Shown here one piece after another: positions 28,501 to 36,711 of a stretch of DNA of 53,632 nucleotides (its first letter is position 1; each line of letters begins with the position of its first letter). The position numbers were made by a program, and so were the translations under genes. Below the pieces are notes generated by a model that was not told where the DNA came from, ran no database searches, and saw only the letters and a list, made by a program, of their open reading frames with translations. The stretch lies in NCBI GenBank assembly GCA_016930255.1, contig JAFGHB010000006.1, positions 1 to 53,632 on the forward strand. The letters run 5' to 3'. Origin of the DNA: Methanomicrobia archaeon. Lineage in GTDB: Archaea > Halobacteriota > Syntropharchaeia > Alkanophagales > Methanospirareceae.

Positions 28501-31500
28501 CTCCTGGAAGTTCGCGAACGGGACCTCCGGGATGCTCAGTAACACCTCGGGCGACATAATCGTTCTCGAACCGGACCTCCAGGTTTCGAAGCGGTTCAAC
28601 GTCTCCGTGATCGAAGCGGGTGACCTTATCAACTTCACCGTTGTCGTGAATCACACCGCTGCAAGTGCCTGGGATGCCTTCGATCTCTGGATCAATGATA
28701 CCGCACCTGATAAGCTCGCGGATATCAGTTGTTCTTTCGTCCCAGCGCCAAATCAAACTGCGGACCATGCATGGTATTTCACGCGGCTTAATCTCTCGGA
28801 TACTATTACAGTTACCTGCACAGCACGGATTAACGAGACGATTGAACTGAATGAGACGCTGGAAAACATTGTTAACCTCACCTGGACGAGCACGCCCGAA
28901 ACGAATCCCTATGAAGACAACGAACGCTTTGGCAACCGGACTGACCTGGACGATTATAACCGAACGGATTCAGATACCGTCACGGCCAGCGATTTCATCT
29001 TGCTCGCGAAGACCGTGAACAAGCAGAATGCAACGATCGGCGAATATCTCACCTACACCATTACCGTCGGCTTACCAAAAGTGACGGTGAACAACGTCTC
29101 GCTAAACGATACGCTGCCCTCTGATTTGGCCTATGACCGGTTCATCTCACTGGATGCGGGCGGCAACAACGAGACGCTCGTGGAGACCGTTGCCGGGCAA
29201 AACATCTCCTGGTATCTCGGCGATGTGAACAACTCGGACGGGAGTAACATAACAATTGTGTTTAGAGCGGTGGTGCGCGACATCATGGCGAACCAGAACG
29301 GTCAGTACGTGGAGAACAACAGCGTCCAGTTCACAGGCTACGATGCTAACGACACGGAATACCGTGAAGAAGCCGCGTCTGATACCGTGCTCATTGTCGA
29401 GCCTGACCTGGCGATCGAGAAATCCGTGAATGCATCAGTCGTCGAAGCGGGTGATGTCGTTACCTACACGCTCAACGTCTCACATACCGTGCAAAGCGCT
29501 GCTGATGCGTTTGACGTGTGGGTGAACGATACGCTGCCTGAGCACCTTAATTTCCTCGCAGAGACCTCTACGGGTACGTTCAACCAAGCTGGAAAGAACT
29601 TGAGCTGGGTCTATTCGTACATCCCCTTATCGAATAATACCTTGAATCCCACTATTACGTACACTGCACGGGTGACGGGCGAAGTTATTGCTAATGAAAG
29701 CCTCCGAAACCTCGTTAACCTTACCTGGACGAGCGTAGACGAGACGATTGGGAACGAAAGCCACGAGCGATTCGGCAACGAGACACCACTTGATGACTAT
29801 AATGCAGTAAATGCAACTACTTTAACCGGTGCGACCAACTGGAGCATCAATAAAACGGTAGATAAACCAAAAGCAACCATTGGCGAATATATCAATTATA
29901 CGGTGCAGGTTGACTTGCCGAGAGTTCACGTCTTGAATTTGACGGTGGCGGATGTTCTTCAAAGGGGACTGATATATCATGATAATAGTTCTCCCGTGGA
30001 CCCGGACAACTTCACGGTCTCGTCGCCAAACGACGGCTCGCAAGATGTCACGGTTACCTTCGAATATAACGACTTCAACAACTCTCTCGGTGACGATTTA
30101 ACCATTACTATAACCGCTATCGTAGCAGACGTATATGGCAATCAAAATGGAACAGAACTAAACAATACGGTGAATGTTTCGTGGATTGATGCTGGAGACA
30201 GTGAATATCGCAACGGAACAAATGTTTCGAGTACCATAATCGAACCGGATTTAGAATTAAACAAAACGGCGAACGTAACGCATGTTGAAGCGGGCGATCT
30301 CATCGCCTTTAATATCACGGTCACGCACACACCGAGTAGCACGGCCGACGCGTACGACGTCTGGATAAATGACACGATCCCCGTTCGAACGGATTTGGTT
30401 GACACTGCTTCAAATCCCCCGGAAGATAACTTCAGCCAGGTCGGTAGAGATCTGAGTTGGTACTACGCTCATGTGCCCCCTGCTCAGATACTCAATATCA
30501 CCTATACCGTTCGAGTAAACGAGAGTGTCAGTCCGCTCGATATCCTCACAAACAATGCCTCGCTCACATGGACGAGTGTCACTGCGACAATGGGGAATGA
30601 AAGCCAAGAACGATTCGGAGGACGGACCGTCTTGGATGAGTATAATGACTCCGACAGCCAGAACGTTACCGTTTGGGAAGCAGAACTATACAAGGAACCT
30701 GACTTTAATAGGAGCCATTGGATTAACGATTCCGTCTGGTATCGGATCTCTCTCGTACTGCCCTATGCGACGGTTTTGAATACAACGGTTAATGATACGT
30801 TACCGCAAGGCTTAATCTTTGATAACGCGAGCGTTGTTGTTGACCCGAACCACACGTATAACCTCTCATTCTCGGAACCGAACAACGGAACGCAACCGGT
30901 CAACATCACCTTCGATTTCGGCAATCTTTTAGGTGGAACGATTGTCAACGTCACCTTCACGGCGATCGTTGCTGATATCCCGGCCAATCAAAACGGTACG
31001 ATACTGACGCAGAATTTCGCGCAGCTCTTTTGGAATGACAATGGAGGCGGGCTCCACAATGATTCGGACACCTCAGGAAACATAACCGTTATCAGGTTAC
31101 CACGGATCAACCTGACGGACGGCGTGATCAAGATTGTCGAACCAGCGTATGTCATTCCCGGTGCCTTTGTTAACTATACCATATACATCATGAATGACGG
31201 ATTCGCACCCGCGTACAATGTAACACTCTTCGATATGCTGCCAAACTATGTGAGCTATATTCCCAATACGACGATGGTGCATGGGGTGCCGGGGCCAAAT
31301 CCCGATACTATCACGTTGTATCCGAATGGAACGACAAAGATCGCGTGGGCGAATGTGATTGACGTACTTAACGCAAGCGAGACTAAATGGGTGCGTTATG
31401 CGTGTTCAGTATCGTCAGCTACGCCGTTTGAGGAGGTATTGATAAATAACGCGACCGTAGAAAAGTTTGAGGATGAAGAGGGCAAGGAATATCCGGGCGC

Positions 31501-31645
31501 AAGCGATTCGGCAATTCTTACGGTTATCACTCCCGTCCCGGTGTTAAATGCCGTGGGGTTGATTATCCTGACCGGGTCCTTGATGGTTATCGCGATTGGT
31601 CGGATGCGAAAAGGGAGAAAGGAAGGAAGAAGGGAATTTGAGTGA
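25454..31645 (+). CDS. Giant DUF11-repeat surface protein, main part with membrane anchor
   Basis: A frame of 2,063 codons that holds most of the surface protein; its first ATG overlaps the previous piece and is not a real start. Repeated extracellular beta-sandwich domains fill nearly all of it. Four long modules begin with EPDL (near 27695, 28567, 29399, 30241) and contain ERFGN-x-T-x-LDDYN. The C-terminus PVPVLNAVGLIILTGSLMVI followed by GRMRKGRK is a tripartite anchor: short motif, membrane helix, basic tail, as in archaeal sorting signals. N-x-S/T sites are very dense, so heavy glycosylation is likely. Role in cell-surface contact or sheath is inferred. Confidence 0.8.
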   Translation: MSRSSIHTLDPDMAYLSSSIDGSADPGNTSNVSVGGHDIITWQLHNMTPNQQHIIELNATLIGCEDRTNSVIARWGCGGEECQNVSDTSQVAIPRTWIAVTRHEADLVDECGANASFFIEVKNRGKTYAYNINVSELLPDGLQYVAGSANVTGAIPSSENLSGNPLAWYFDQWAPGTAVTITFNATVTGPCDFTGGPATTGVNYTKLCGDFGIERKNDLTVDLANPQLSITKTSAFTIADNSSYVNWTITITSDGDYEAKNITLQDVLPSNTVYDAANTSPAATSGTGTVGDPLVWNLGNMNIGNVTTINVSARVTGCTNDTENNATIFWGCCPPKESVSALAELRTQPVLVLDKVSELDTCSGNMTLTIENEGSTATILNITEYLPNGYDYVPTSATISSDNASHTITNPEPVVIDLNYILWNSTNVEVIYPNELLTINLSVNNTKCSQSYCEKVYHTNETLVVNYTDSCLNPLTINQTWDVDPVIMEIRVHKEPPTQVVGFASWTINVSSYNATAYNVTVEDVLGTAFHSIATYYLNGSPDNSATNITLPSGNKEILWTGQNIPQGTDTWVRRITAQVNATGTVENNVTVTGYCTCGCIYSMHGDLVYASRLNFTKVPNGTLTIGEYANFTLTAEYWGAENYSAVTITDVLPENLVYIDSNITDDGGISYDANLSISTATNITYLTWDVGNFTGPKIFTINLTTIVANIEGNQNGSTVWNNAYSTHKNDYNETFSAYDSAWVGVIEPDLIIEKSTNKTIVVAGDVVEYTVKVYHTAQSTHDAYDVWINDTVPAKLDILSNTSSPTADLSIQAGHNFSWFYGYVPLSYNASNPVNITYAVRVNASVIIGEELRNNATVTWTSVNETTGNESFERFGNYTDLDDYNDTAEAPLTANTTRSMEKLPQETRYRTIGEGVNFTIKVYLPLTNVLAVWVNDTLSTGMIYDNTSVALTANNDTFQEIISEPNNGTQPTTVSWYLGTVNNTDGTDITLDFTAIIADVPSNQNGTILNNSAMVSWKFANGTSGMLSNTSGDIIVLEPDLQVSKRFNVSVIEAGDLINFTVVVNHTAASAWDAFDLWINDTAPDKLADISCSFVPAPNQTADHAWYFTRLNLSDTITVTCTARINETIELNETLENIVNLTWTSTPETNPYEDNERFGNRTDLDDYNRTDSDTVTASDFILLAKTVNKQNATIGEYLTYTITVGLPKVTVNNVSLNDTLPSDLAYDRFISLDAGGNNETLVETVAGQNISWYLGDVNNSDGSNITIVFRAVVRDIMANQNGQYVENNSVQFTGYDANDTEYREEAASDTVLIVEPDLAIEKSVNASVVEAGDVVTYTLNVSHTVQSAADAFDVWVNDTLPEHLNFLAETSTGTFNQAGKNLSWVYSYIPLSNNTLNPTITYTARVTGEVIANESLRNLVNLTWTSVDETIGNESHERFGNETPLDDYNAVNATTLTGATNWSINKTVDKPKATIGEYINYTVQVDLPRVHVLNLTVADVLQRGLIYHDNSSPVDPDNFTVSSPNDGSQDVTVTFEYNDFNNSLGDDLTITITAIVADVYGNQNGTELNNTVNVSWIDAGDSEYRNGTNVSSTIIEPDLELNKTANVTHVEAGDLIAFNITVTHTPSSTADAYDVWINDTIPVRTDLVDTASNPPEDNFSQVGRDLSWYYAHVPPAQILNITYTVRVNESVSPLDILTNNASLTWTSVTATMGNESQERFGGRTVLDEYNDSDSQNVTVWEAELYKEPDFNRSHWINDSVWYRISLVLPYATVLNTTVNDTLPQGLIFDNASVVVDPNHTYNLSFSEPNNGTQPVNITFDFGNLLGGTIVNVTFTAIVADIPANQNGTILTQNFAQLFWNDNGGGLHNDSDTSGNITVIRLPRINLTDGVIKIVEPAYVIPGAFVNYTIYIMNDGFAPAYNVTLFDMLPNYVSYIPNTTMVHGVPGPNPDTITLYPNGTTKIAWANVIDVLNASETKWVRYACSVSSATPFEEVLINNATVEKFEDEEGKEYPGASDSAILTVITPVPVLNAVGLIILTGSLMVIAIGRMRKGRKEGRREFE
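27695..31090 (+). repeat. Four tandem ~280-residue modules in the DUF11 protein
   Basis: The start motif EPDL is spaced 872, 832 and 842 bases apart. Each module has DA-(Y/F)-D-(V/L)-W-(I/V)-NDT early and ERFG(N/G)-x-T-x-LD(D/E)YN later, then a second subdomain opening with TIGE-Y or similar and A-x-QNGT. The modules differ enough at base level to be old duplications, not recent copies. Confidence 0.75.
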
Positions 31646-31702
31646 CTGTCTTCACACACGCACCGGATCCGTTATTCTTGTTACGTGAAGGTTACGTGAA
31701 GG

Positions 31703-32038
31703 TCAGCGCACGCGGCTGCCTGCCGGCACCTCTTTATCAGGGTGCAATAGAATCGGCTTCCCGGCGACATCCACCGCCAGGATCATCCCCTGACTCTCAA
31801 CACCCCTGAGCTTCGCAGGCTTCAAATTAGCCAGAATGGGGACGAGTTTGCCGATTAAATCCTCCGGCGCGTACTCTTCCGCAATACCGGCGACAAGCTG
31901 TCGCGTCTCATCACCAACATCAACATCGAGTTTGATCAACTTTTTGCTGCCTTCTATCCGCTCTGCACTCACGATCTTCCCGATACGCACATCGAGTCGT
32001 GCAAACTCACTCATGTTTATTAGCTCGTTATCTGCCAT
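31703..32038 (-). CDS. Stand-alone tRNA-binding protein (MetRS C-terminal domain-like)
   Basis: A 111-residue OB-fold protein of the EMAP/Trbp111 family, like the beta chain of archaeal methionyl-tRNA synthetase. Visible: FARLDVRIGKIVSAERIEGS near residue 12, KLIKLDVDVGDETRQLVAG, then PILANLKPAKLRGVESQGM with the expected SQGM turn, and LLHPDKEVPAGSRVR. It binds tRNA and may help the synthetase. The synthetase itself is not in the window. It is convergent with the DUF11 gene. Confidence 0.88.
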   Translation of the reverse strand: MADNELINMSEFARLDVRIGKIVSAERIEGSKKLIKLDVDVGDETRQLVAGIAEEYAPEDLIGKLVPILANLKPAKLRGVESQGMILAVDVAGKPILLHPDKEVPAGSRVR

Positions 32039-32100
32039 GGTATCATCACTCTTTATCGCTAACTAAGAGAGCTTGAAGATCAATAAAGGTTATCCTTTTA

Positions 32101-32115
32101 CGGTACGGTACGGTA
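32101..32115. repeat. Short CGGTA tandem repeat
   Basis: Three head-to-tail CGGTA units between two minus-strand genes. Forty bases further a seven-base inverted repeat TCAATCA/TGATTGA with a nine-base loop is seen (about 32142-32164). Either may be part of the promoter region of the 31703 gene or an end signal for the DUF106 gene. Confidence 0.4.
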
Positions 32116-32274
32116 CGTAGATAACGCGTCCTGACGGCACTCAATCAATAAGGCTTTGATTGACGTATTACACGACGGTAGAGTATTACAAAGGTGGGTG
32201 AATCCAAAAACGGGTACGTGCGTGCGTCCGGTGGGTGGGACTCAGCTCAGTTTAGACACAACCGTACGCGCTAC

Positions 32275-32943
32275 TTACATACTGCTCTGTATGCCGATCG
32301 CTTTTCGAATCACCTGTGCGATGGGTATCGAGCAGACCATATACCAGAGCACCCAGTACGGGAGGCCTAATGCAAACCGTGCCACAAGCTCCCGCTCGCC
32401 GAGCAGGGGGAACATCACCGTGCCCAGTTGGTTCACGCCTACGTAGCTCCAGATCCACATGAATATCGGGATCGTGATGATACCGATGTACGCCATGGGC
32501 TTCATCTGCTGCCGGAACATCTCGCCGGAAAATTGCGTTTGTTTCCGCATTATCTCTTCCTTCTTCTTATCCAGTTTCTTTATCAGAGTCTTGTTGTTCG
32601 CACGCTTCGCCTCCATCAGCTCTTTCTGCAGCTCGCGAATCTGCTTCTGGTACTGCTTCGACTTCTCCATTAGCTCCCAATTCGTCGTGTATTTCTGCAC
32701 GACGGACGTGTAAATGCCGGTAACCACCGATAAGATGAGGATGGTGATCAAGAAATTCTCGAGACCTATGGCATTGGCGAGCGGATCGAGAACGACGCCC
32801 AACGCGCTGCCCAGTCCCTCACGGAGTCCTGGAATAATAACAATGCCAAACAGGATGAAAAAGCCCAAAGCCATGAGCATGGTTTCCAAAATCTTCTTCA
32901 TCCTTTCCTTTTGCTGCTGCAGAACTCGCTCTTTGTTCACCAT
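32275..32943 (-). CDS. DUF106 / EMC3-TMCO1-like membrane protein insertase
   Basis: A 222-residue archaeal member of the Oxa1/YidC/EMC3 superfamily that helps insert membrane proteins next to SecYEG. An N-terminal helix (MLMALGFFILFGIVIIPGL) is followed by a second (FLITILILSVVTGIYTSVV). A charged coiled coil near 90-140 (KQIRELQKELMEAKRANNKT) and two or three C-terminal helices (PMAYIGIITIPIFMWIWSYV, ALGLPYWVLWYMVCSIPIA) complete it. This layout is the DUF106 pattern. No odd features. Confidence 0.87.
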   Translation of the reverse strand: MVNKERVLQQQKERMKKILETMLMALGFFILFGIVIIPGLREGLGSALGVVLDPLANAIGLENFLITILILSVVTGIYTSVVQKYTTNWELMEKSKQYQKQIRELQKELMEAKRANNKTLIKKLDKKKEEIMRKQTQFSGEMFRQQMKPMAYIGIITIPIFMWIWSYVGVNQLGTVMFPLLGERELVARFALGLPYWVLWYMVCSIPIAQVIRKAIGIQSSM

Positions 32944-33025
32944 TTCGCGTACCTCTCTCGCCCTATAGGAACAACAGACATGGGGTAATATAAAGTTTCG
33001 CTGCTTTTGAGGGGTGTTTCCGTGA

Positions 33026-33877
33026 TTATCCTACATACCTGCGTACCATCTCATCCAACACTGCTGAGGTGGTGGCGTGAAAAGCCAACGCCTCTTTCAG
33101 TCGTGCTGCTATTCTCAGCTTCGCATACTCGTCTGCTACGAATTCAGCATCACGATACGAGACCTCGTTGAGAATGAGCCCGAATGCGGGTGCGGGTTCA
33201 ACTTGCTCCGTTATCCGCCGTTCCACGAGGTTCTCCACCCACTGCGTATCCTTCGTGCCACTGCCAACCAGTTTCAGCGCTGAGACGATCTTGCGCACCA
33301 TTTTACGGAGAAAGCTGTTTGCTTCTATATCCAGGGCAATAAACGATCTGTTTCTGTCCGTCACGATCTCTAGCCGTTTTATCTCCCGGATCGGCGAGTA
33401 ATACTGGGCTTCTTGCTCGTTCTGGCCCGGCGGCTGCGAGAAAATGGAGAAATCGTGCGTGCCGATAAACAGTTCCGCGGCCTCTTGCATACGCGCCACG
33501 TCCAGATTCTCATCGGGCTGCAGCCACAAGAAATAGCGGTATGCACGACTGATCGCATCCCGGCGCGCGTTAAACTCAGAAGCGGGTTTTGCAAGTGCGA
33601 ATACCCATATATCGTCAGGAAGCAGGCTGTTTATCATCCGGGGAGTTACTTTGGGGTTCGCGGTGTCAAAGGAGACCACCTGAGAGAGCGCATGTGCGCC
33701 TTTATCAGTCCGACCCGCAGCGGCGTAATTCGATACTGCGCGATCTTCAACGATGTTGAGTCTCTGTAATGCCGTGAAGAGCTCCCCTTCTATCGTTGGG
33801 CCCGCGAACTGGGGCTGAACCTGAAAGCCGTGGTAGTTCGTGCCGAGGTAACCAAGTTTAAGCGCTATTCGTTCCAT
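33026..33877 (-). CDS. truA: tRNA pseudouridine synthase A
   Basis: Makes pseudouridine at positions 38-40 of the tRNA anticodon arm. The 283-residue form starting at ATG 33877 (MERIALKLGYLG) has YHGFQVQP near residue 15, the catalytic D58 in AAGRTDKGAHA, AYRYFLW near 125, THDFSIFSQP near 155 and FLRKMVRKIVSALK near 200. The frame is open to 34012, but the added residues do not resemble the family, so the inner start is preferred. It has only a weak ribosome site. The thymidylate synthase gene is divergent. Confidence 0.93.
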   Translation of the reverse strand: MERIALKLGYLGTNYHGFQVQPQFAGPTIEGELFTALQRLNIVEDRAVSNYAAAGRTDKGAHALSQVVSFDTANPKVTPRMINSLLPDDIWVFALAKPASEFNARRDAISRAYRYFLWLQPDENLDVARMQEAAELFIGTHDFSIFSQPPGQNEQEAQYYSPIREIKRLEIVTDRNRSFIALDIEANSFLRKMVRKIVSALKLVGSGTKDTQWVENLVERRITEQVEPAPAFGLILNEVSYRDAEFVADEYAKLRIAARLKEALAFHATTSAVLDEMVRRYVG

Positions 33878-34309
33878 TTCCGTTCGTTCTATTCCTGTCT
33901 TCGTGAGACGGTATGTGGATAAGGGTAGGTTAGATAATGGGTTTAGTGTAGGTAGTATATCAAGATGTGTGGTGATGCAGAGTCCCGAAATTATTTCGTC
34001 AGGAAGCACCACTAAAGCTCATGGTGTACGCTACGCCGATTGAGTGGCTCGACTATGAGACGGGCTCCAGATGATCGCATCGCGTTCGATTCGAGGATGA
34101 TACCTCGATAAGGAAGGCGCCTCTCGATCTGGCAGGTGAATTCGCTCGCACGCGCAAGGCAGACAACTGCGACGAGAGGATTCTCGGGATGTTCTTCGCG
34201 TGGCGGGGAACGAAAGTGAGGTACGTTTATGAATGTGAAAAGTCTTATGGATAGTAAGCGAAATAATAGTAGGACTCAACATCTTGATTGATGAGAGAAA
34301 GCCACATAA
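33878..34309. other. Intergenic region between truA and the thymidylate synthase gene
   Basis: No convincing gene. Two pairings stand out: CGAGG with CCTCG around 34093-34107, and CCTCTCG near 34120 with CGAGAGG near 34173. They could be a small structured RNA or chance in a GC-rich stretch. The last 80 bases are AT-rich and should hold the promoter of the gene at 34310. Confidence 0.3.
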
Positions 34310-35041
34310 ATGAAACTGCTTGCGCAGCTAATCGAAGAACGGAACTTCCATAACGCATGGGCTAAAGCAATCCGCTCGATCCTCCGTGAGGGACCGGATC
34401 TGGTCATCGGCGGTGGTGACGAGCGGAAACCGATAAAAGATGCGTGCATGCTGATCAGTATGACGGGAAACGCGATCAAGCAAATAGAAGCACACGAATT
34501 ACACCCCCAGTATCCCTTCAGGCGAGTCGAGGAATACTGTAATGAGTTCACGAGACCATTCTTAGAGGAGTACCGGTCGAAGCCCGTAAAGGAGCGGTTC
34601 ACGTATCTTTATTTCGAACGGTTGGCCCATTATGAAGCCCTTTCCGGTTTAAACAGTTCGGATCAGATAGCGTTATTGAAAGACGCGTTAGCTGACCAGA
34701 TCAGGCAGCATATAACCTCAAATAGAGCCCAGGCAATTACCTGGTATGTGCCCGTTGATATAGGGCGGAGTTCACCGCCCTGCTTACAGCGGATACAAAT
34801 TCGCTATATCCCTGTGGATATGGTGGATATTCATCTTACCTGGCGATCACGGGATCTGTTCACCGCGTGGCAATCGAATATCGTCTGCATTATCGAGATG
34901 CTTAACCGTGAAGTAATCAAGCCGAATAACTGCCAGATCGTACGAATAATCGATTACAGCGATTCATTGCACATTTATGCACGCGATATCGAAGATGCAA
35001 AGAAGGTCAACTTAGTACCGGTAAGCCCACAGGAACTGTAG
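34310..35041 (+). CDS. Thymidylate synthase, archaeal ThyA type (putative)
   Basis: A 243-residue protein whose second half matches archaeal thymidylate synthase, which methylates dUMP to dTMP. Evidence: PPCLQRIQIRYI with the expected catalytic cysteine C158, LTWRSRDLFTAWQSN near 178 (the R-S-x-D ... A ... N pattern), and IIDYSDSLHIYARD near 214 (compare S-x-S-x-H-I-Y-x-x-D). The N-terminal half is divergent, with REGPDLVIGGGDERKPIKDA near 25. Length fits the short archaeal form, which probably uses a pterin of the methanogen type as carbon donor. The start ATG has only a weak ribosome site. Confidence 0.75.
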   Translation: MKLLAQLIEERNFHNAWAKAIRSILREGPDLVIGGGDERKPIKDACMLISMTGNAIKQIEAHELHPQYPFRRVEEYCNEFTRPFLEEYRSKPVKERFTYLYFERLAHYEALSGLNSSDQIALLKDALADQIRQHITSNRAQAITWYVPVDIGRSSPPCLQRIQIRYIPVDMVDIHLTWRSRDLFTAWQSNIVCIIEMLNREVIKPNNCQIVRIIDYSDSLHIYARDIEDAKKVNLVPVSPQEL

Positions 35042-35287
35042 CGCTGTTCTACAATTGCGCATGGTTTGACACGGAGTTGAAACCCGAAACAGTTAATGGA
35101 ATAGAAAGGATTGAGTGGGCGGGGCTCTGATTTTGAGCGTACTTCGAGCTAAGCCGCTTTGTTCCTTCCCCCACCTAACCCCTCCAGCCTTTACTCGCTT
35201 TGGCGATCTTCAGAAGTTTTCTGAACGGTTCTCAAATAGCTTAATGTTGAGGTCGCACTTCAAGATCCTGCAGTGAGTGAGTAAAAG

Positions 35288-36019
35288 ATGGCGCAATTAG
35301 CAAAGACGAATGGTACGGTAGCGGGAGCGAGCGAGAAGCGTAAAAAAGGGAACGTAGTGGCATCGTGGACGGGCGGCAAAGACGGGTGTTTCGCATGCTA
35401 TAACGCACTGTTAGACGGTTTCAACGTCACGCATCTCTTGAATTTCAAAGATCTGAAGAAACACGCACCCCATAACCTGAACCACGACGTGCTCGCCGCG
35501 CAGTCAGAGGCGATGGGCGTTCCGATTATTCAGCGGGAATTTGTATCCTACGAAGCGGAATTTAAAAAGGTGATACGCACGTTAAACGAGAACGGTGCGG
35601 AGATAAAAGGCGCGATATTCGGGCATATCGGCATGCACGAGCACCTGGTGCAGCGAATCTGCAGCGATCTGGATATCGAGTCGATCATGCCGCTCTGGAA
35701 CCGCGATTCCGAGCAACTCGTAACGGACTTCATCGCCGCAGGATTCGAGGCGATTGTGATCACGACGAAAGCTGATTTAATGGGTAAAGAGTGGCTCGGG
35801 CGGACGATAAACGAGGAATTTGTAGCACAGTTACGTACGTTCAACAGCGCGATTGATCCCTGTGGCGAGTTTGGCGAGTTCCATTCGCTTGTCATCGACG
35901 GCCCGCTGTTCAAGAATCGGATAGAGCTGGGCGAGAGCGAACCGATACTGGAGGATGGCTATTGGCGCCTAGATATTTTTGACTATACGCTTGGCGAGAA
36001 GAAAAGAGATACGCAGTGA
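35288..36019 (+). CDS. PP-loop ATP pyrophosphatase, Dph6/MJ0570-like
   Basis: A 243-residue enzyme of the adenine-nucleotide alpha-hydrolase family. The PP-loop is VASWTGGKDGCFACYNAL at residues 25-42, followed by HNLNHDVLAAQSEAMGVP near 62, IFGHIGMHEH near 110 and the family ending EFGEFHSLVIDGPLF near 205. Close relatives include diphthine-ammonia ligase, which finishes diphthamide on elongation factor 2, so that is the likely role. Residues 1-20 are a polar extension. TTCTCAAATA at 35229-35238 upstream is also found in the spacer before 36767. It is convergent with the RHH gene. Confidence 0.8.
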   Translation: MAQLAKTNGTVAGASEKRKKGNVVASWTGGKDGCFACYNALLDGFNVTHLLNFKDLKKHAPHNLNHDVLAAQSEAMGVPIIQREFVSYEAEFKKVIRTLNENGAEIKGAIFGHIGMHEHLVQRICSDLDIESIMPLWNRDSEQLVTDFIAAGFEAIVITTKADLMGKEWLGRTINEEFVAQLRTFNSAIDPCGEFGEFHSLVIDGPLFKNRIELGESEPILEDGYWRLDIFDYTLGEKKRDTQ

Positions 36020-36029
36020 AGTCCGCTTC

Positions 36030-36575
36030 TCAATCGTGAACAACCTTCACCCGCAGTTTCGCAAAGTCTTCTTTTATACTCACTTGGAACCCCATCCGCT
36101 CGAAGGTCTCTTCAAGAAGCGTTTTTACGAAGCCCTTGAGCACGTCAGAACCCATAATCAACGTGTAGTCGTTCTCTGACGCCTGGTTCACGGTAAAGTA
36201 ATTGCACGCTTCCAGTCGCTTGAGCACATCCTCTACGCTGTATCCTTGTTGCCCGAACTGCTCGGCATGCGCTTCGTATATCGGCTTGTTCAATTCCCAG
36301 AACTGCTCTTTCGCGGGATGCGACTCAATAAACTTCAGGAAGAGGATCCAGTGATCGATATCGACGATGATATGCTCCCCCACGCGAAGCATCTCGGTAT
36401 GCGTGTACATCTTGTCATCTTCAACGGACTCGATCAACACACGATATTTGCTGTAAAATCGCAACGCTTCGCGGATGAGTTCGCTCTGTGAAATCTTCAA
36501 TTCATCCTGCAGTGTCTTAAACCGCGAAAACGTGTCTTCATCCAGAGCCACCGTGATTCTCTCGAGTGTCCCCAT
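36030..36575 (-). CDS. Ribbon-helix-helix regulator with uncharacterised C-terminal domain (copy 1)
   Basis: A 181-residue DNA-binding protein. Residues 4-45 form a CopG/MetJ-type ribbon-helix-helix: beta strand RITVALDEDTF, then RFKTLQDELKISQSELIREAL. The rest (about 55-181) is a domain I do not recognise, with GEHIIVDIDHWILFLKFIES, FWELNKPIYEAHAEQF, and LKRLEACNYFTVNQ. Over most of its length it is clearly homologous to the protein at 52940. It is divergent from the FrhB-like operon across 191 bases that hold three TTCTCAAA copies, so it is a likely regulator of that operon and of itself. The ligand is unknown. Confidence 0.8.
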   Translation of the reverse strand: MGTLERITVALDEDTFSRFKTLQDELKISQSELIREALRFYSKYRVLIESVEDDKMYTHTEMLRVGEHIIVDIDHWILFLKFIESHPAKEQFWELNKPIYEAHAEQFGQQGYSVEDVLKRLEACNYFTVNQASENDYTLIMGSDVLKGFVKTLLEETFERMGFQVSIKEDFAKLRVKVVHD

Positions 36576-36607
36576 CTTATCTCATAAGAGATGTTCCTGT
36601 CAGAACA
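36575..36607. promoter_or_regulatory. Palindromes at the start of RHH copy 1
   Basis: TCTTAT-CTC-ATAAGA and TGTTC-CTGTCA-GAACA lie side by side at the RHH start codon. They are candidate autoregulatory operators. Confidence 0.4.
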
Positions 36608-36617
36608 TATAGTTCTT

Positions 36618-36711
36618 TTTGAGAAACTTTCTGCTAATTTCATATCGCTTCAGAAGACTTATTAAGAGCGCTTAAAAGTTCTCAAATACTCGTTTAAAGG
36701 CTCTTCTCAAA
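36618..36711. promoter_or_regulatory. Three TTCTCAAA sites between RHH copy 1 and the FrhB-like operon
   Basis: TTCTCAAA occurs at 36679-36686 and 36704-36711 on the plus strand and as TTTGAGAA at 36618-36625. Three copies of an eight-base word within 94 bases is far above chance. They suit ribbon-helix-helix half sites, although one or more may overlap TATA/BRE elements. Confidence 0.5.

Noticed and set aside
31679-31700. Direct repeat GTTACGTGAAG twice in tandem
   Set aside because: Only two copies of 11 bases between convergent genes; too little to assign a role.
32156-32446. Plus-strand frame opposite the DUF106 gene
   Set aside because: Antisense to a gene with clear family features and without a ribosome site.
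33878-34012. N-terminal extension of truA from 34012
   Set aside because: The 45 added residues do not resemble the family, while MERIALKLGYLG at 33877 matches the usual TruA start.
34080-34110. GTTCGATTC resembling a tRNA T loop
   Set aside because: Stem bases on either side do not pair and no acceptor stem is found.
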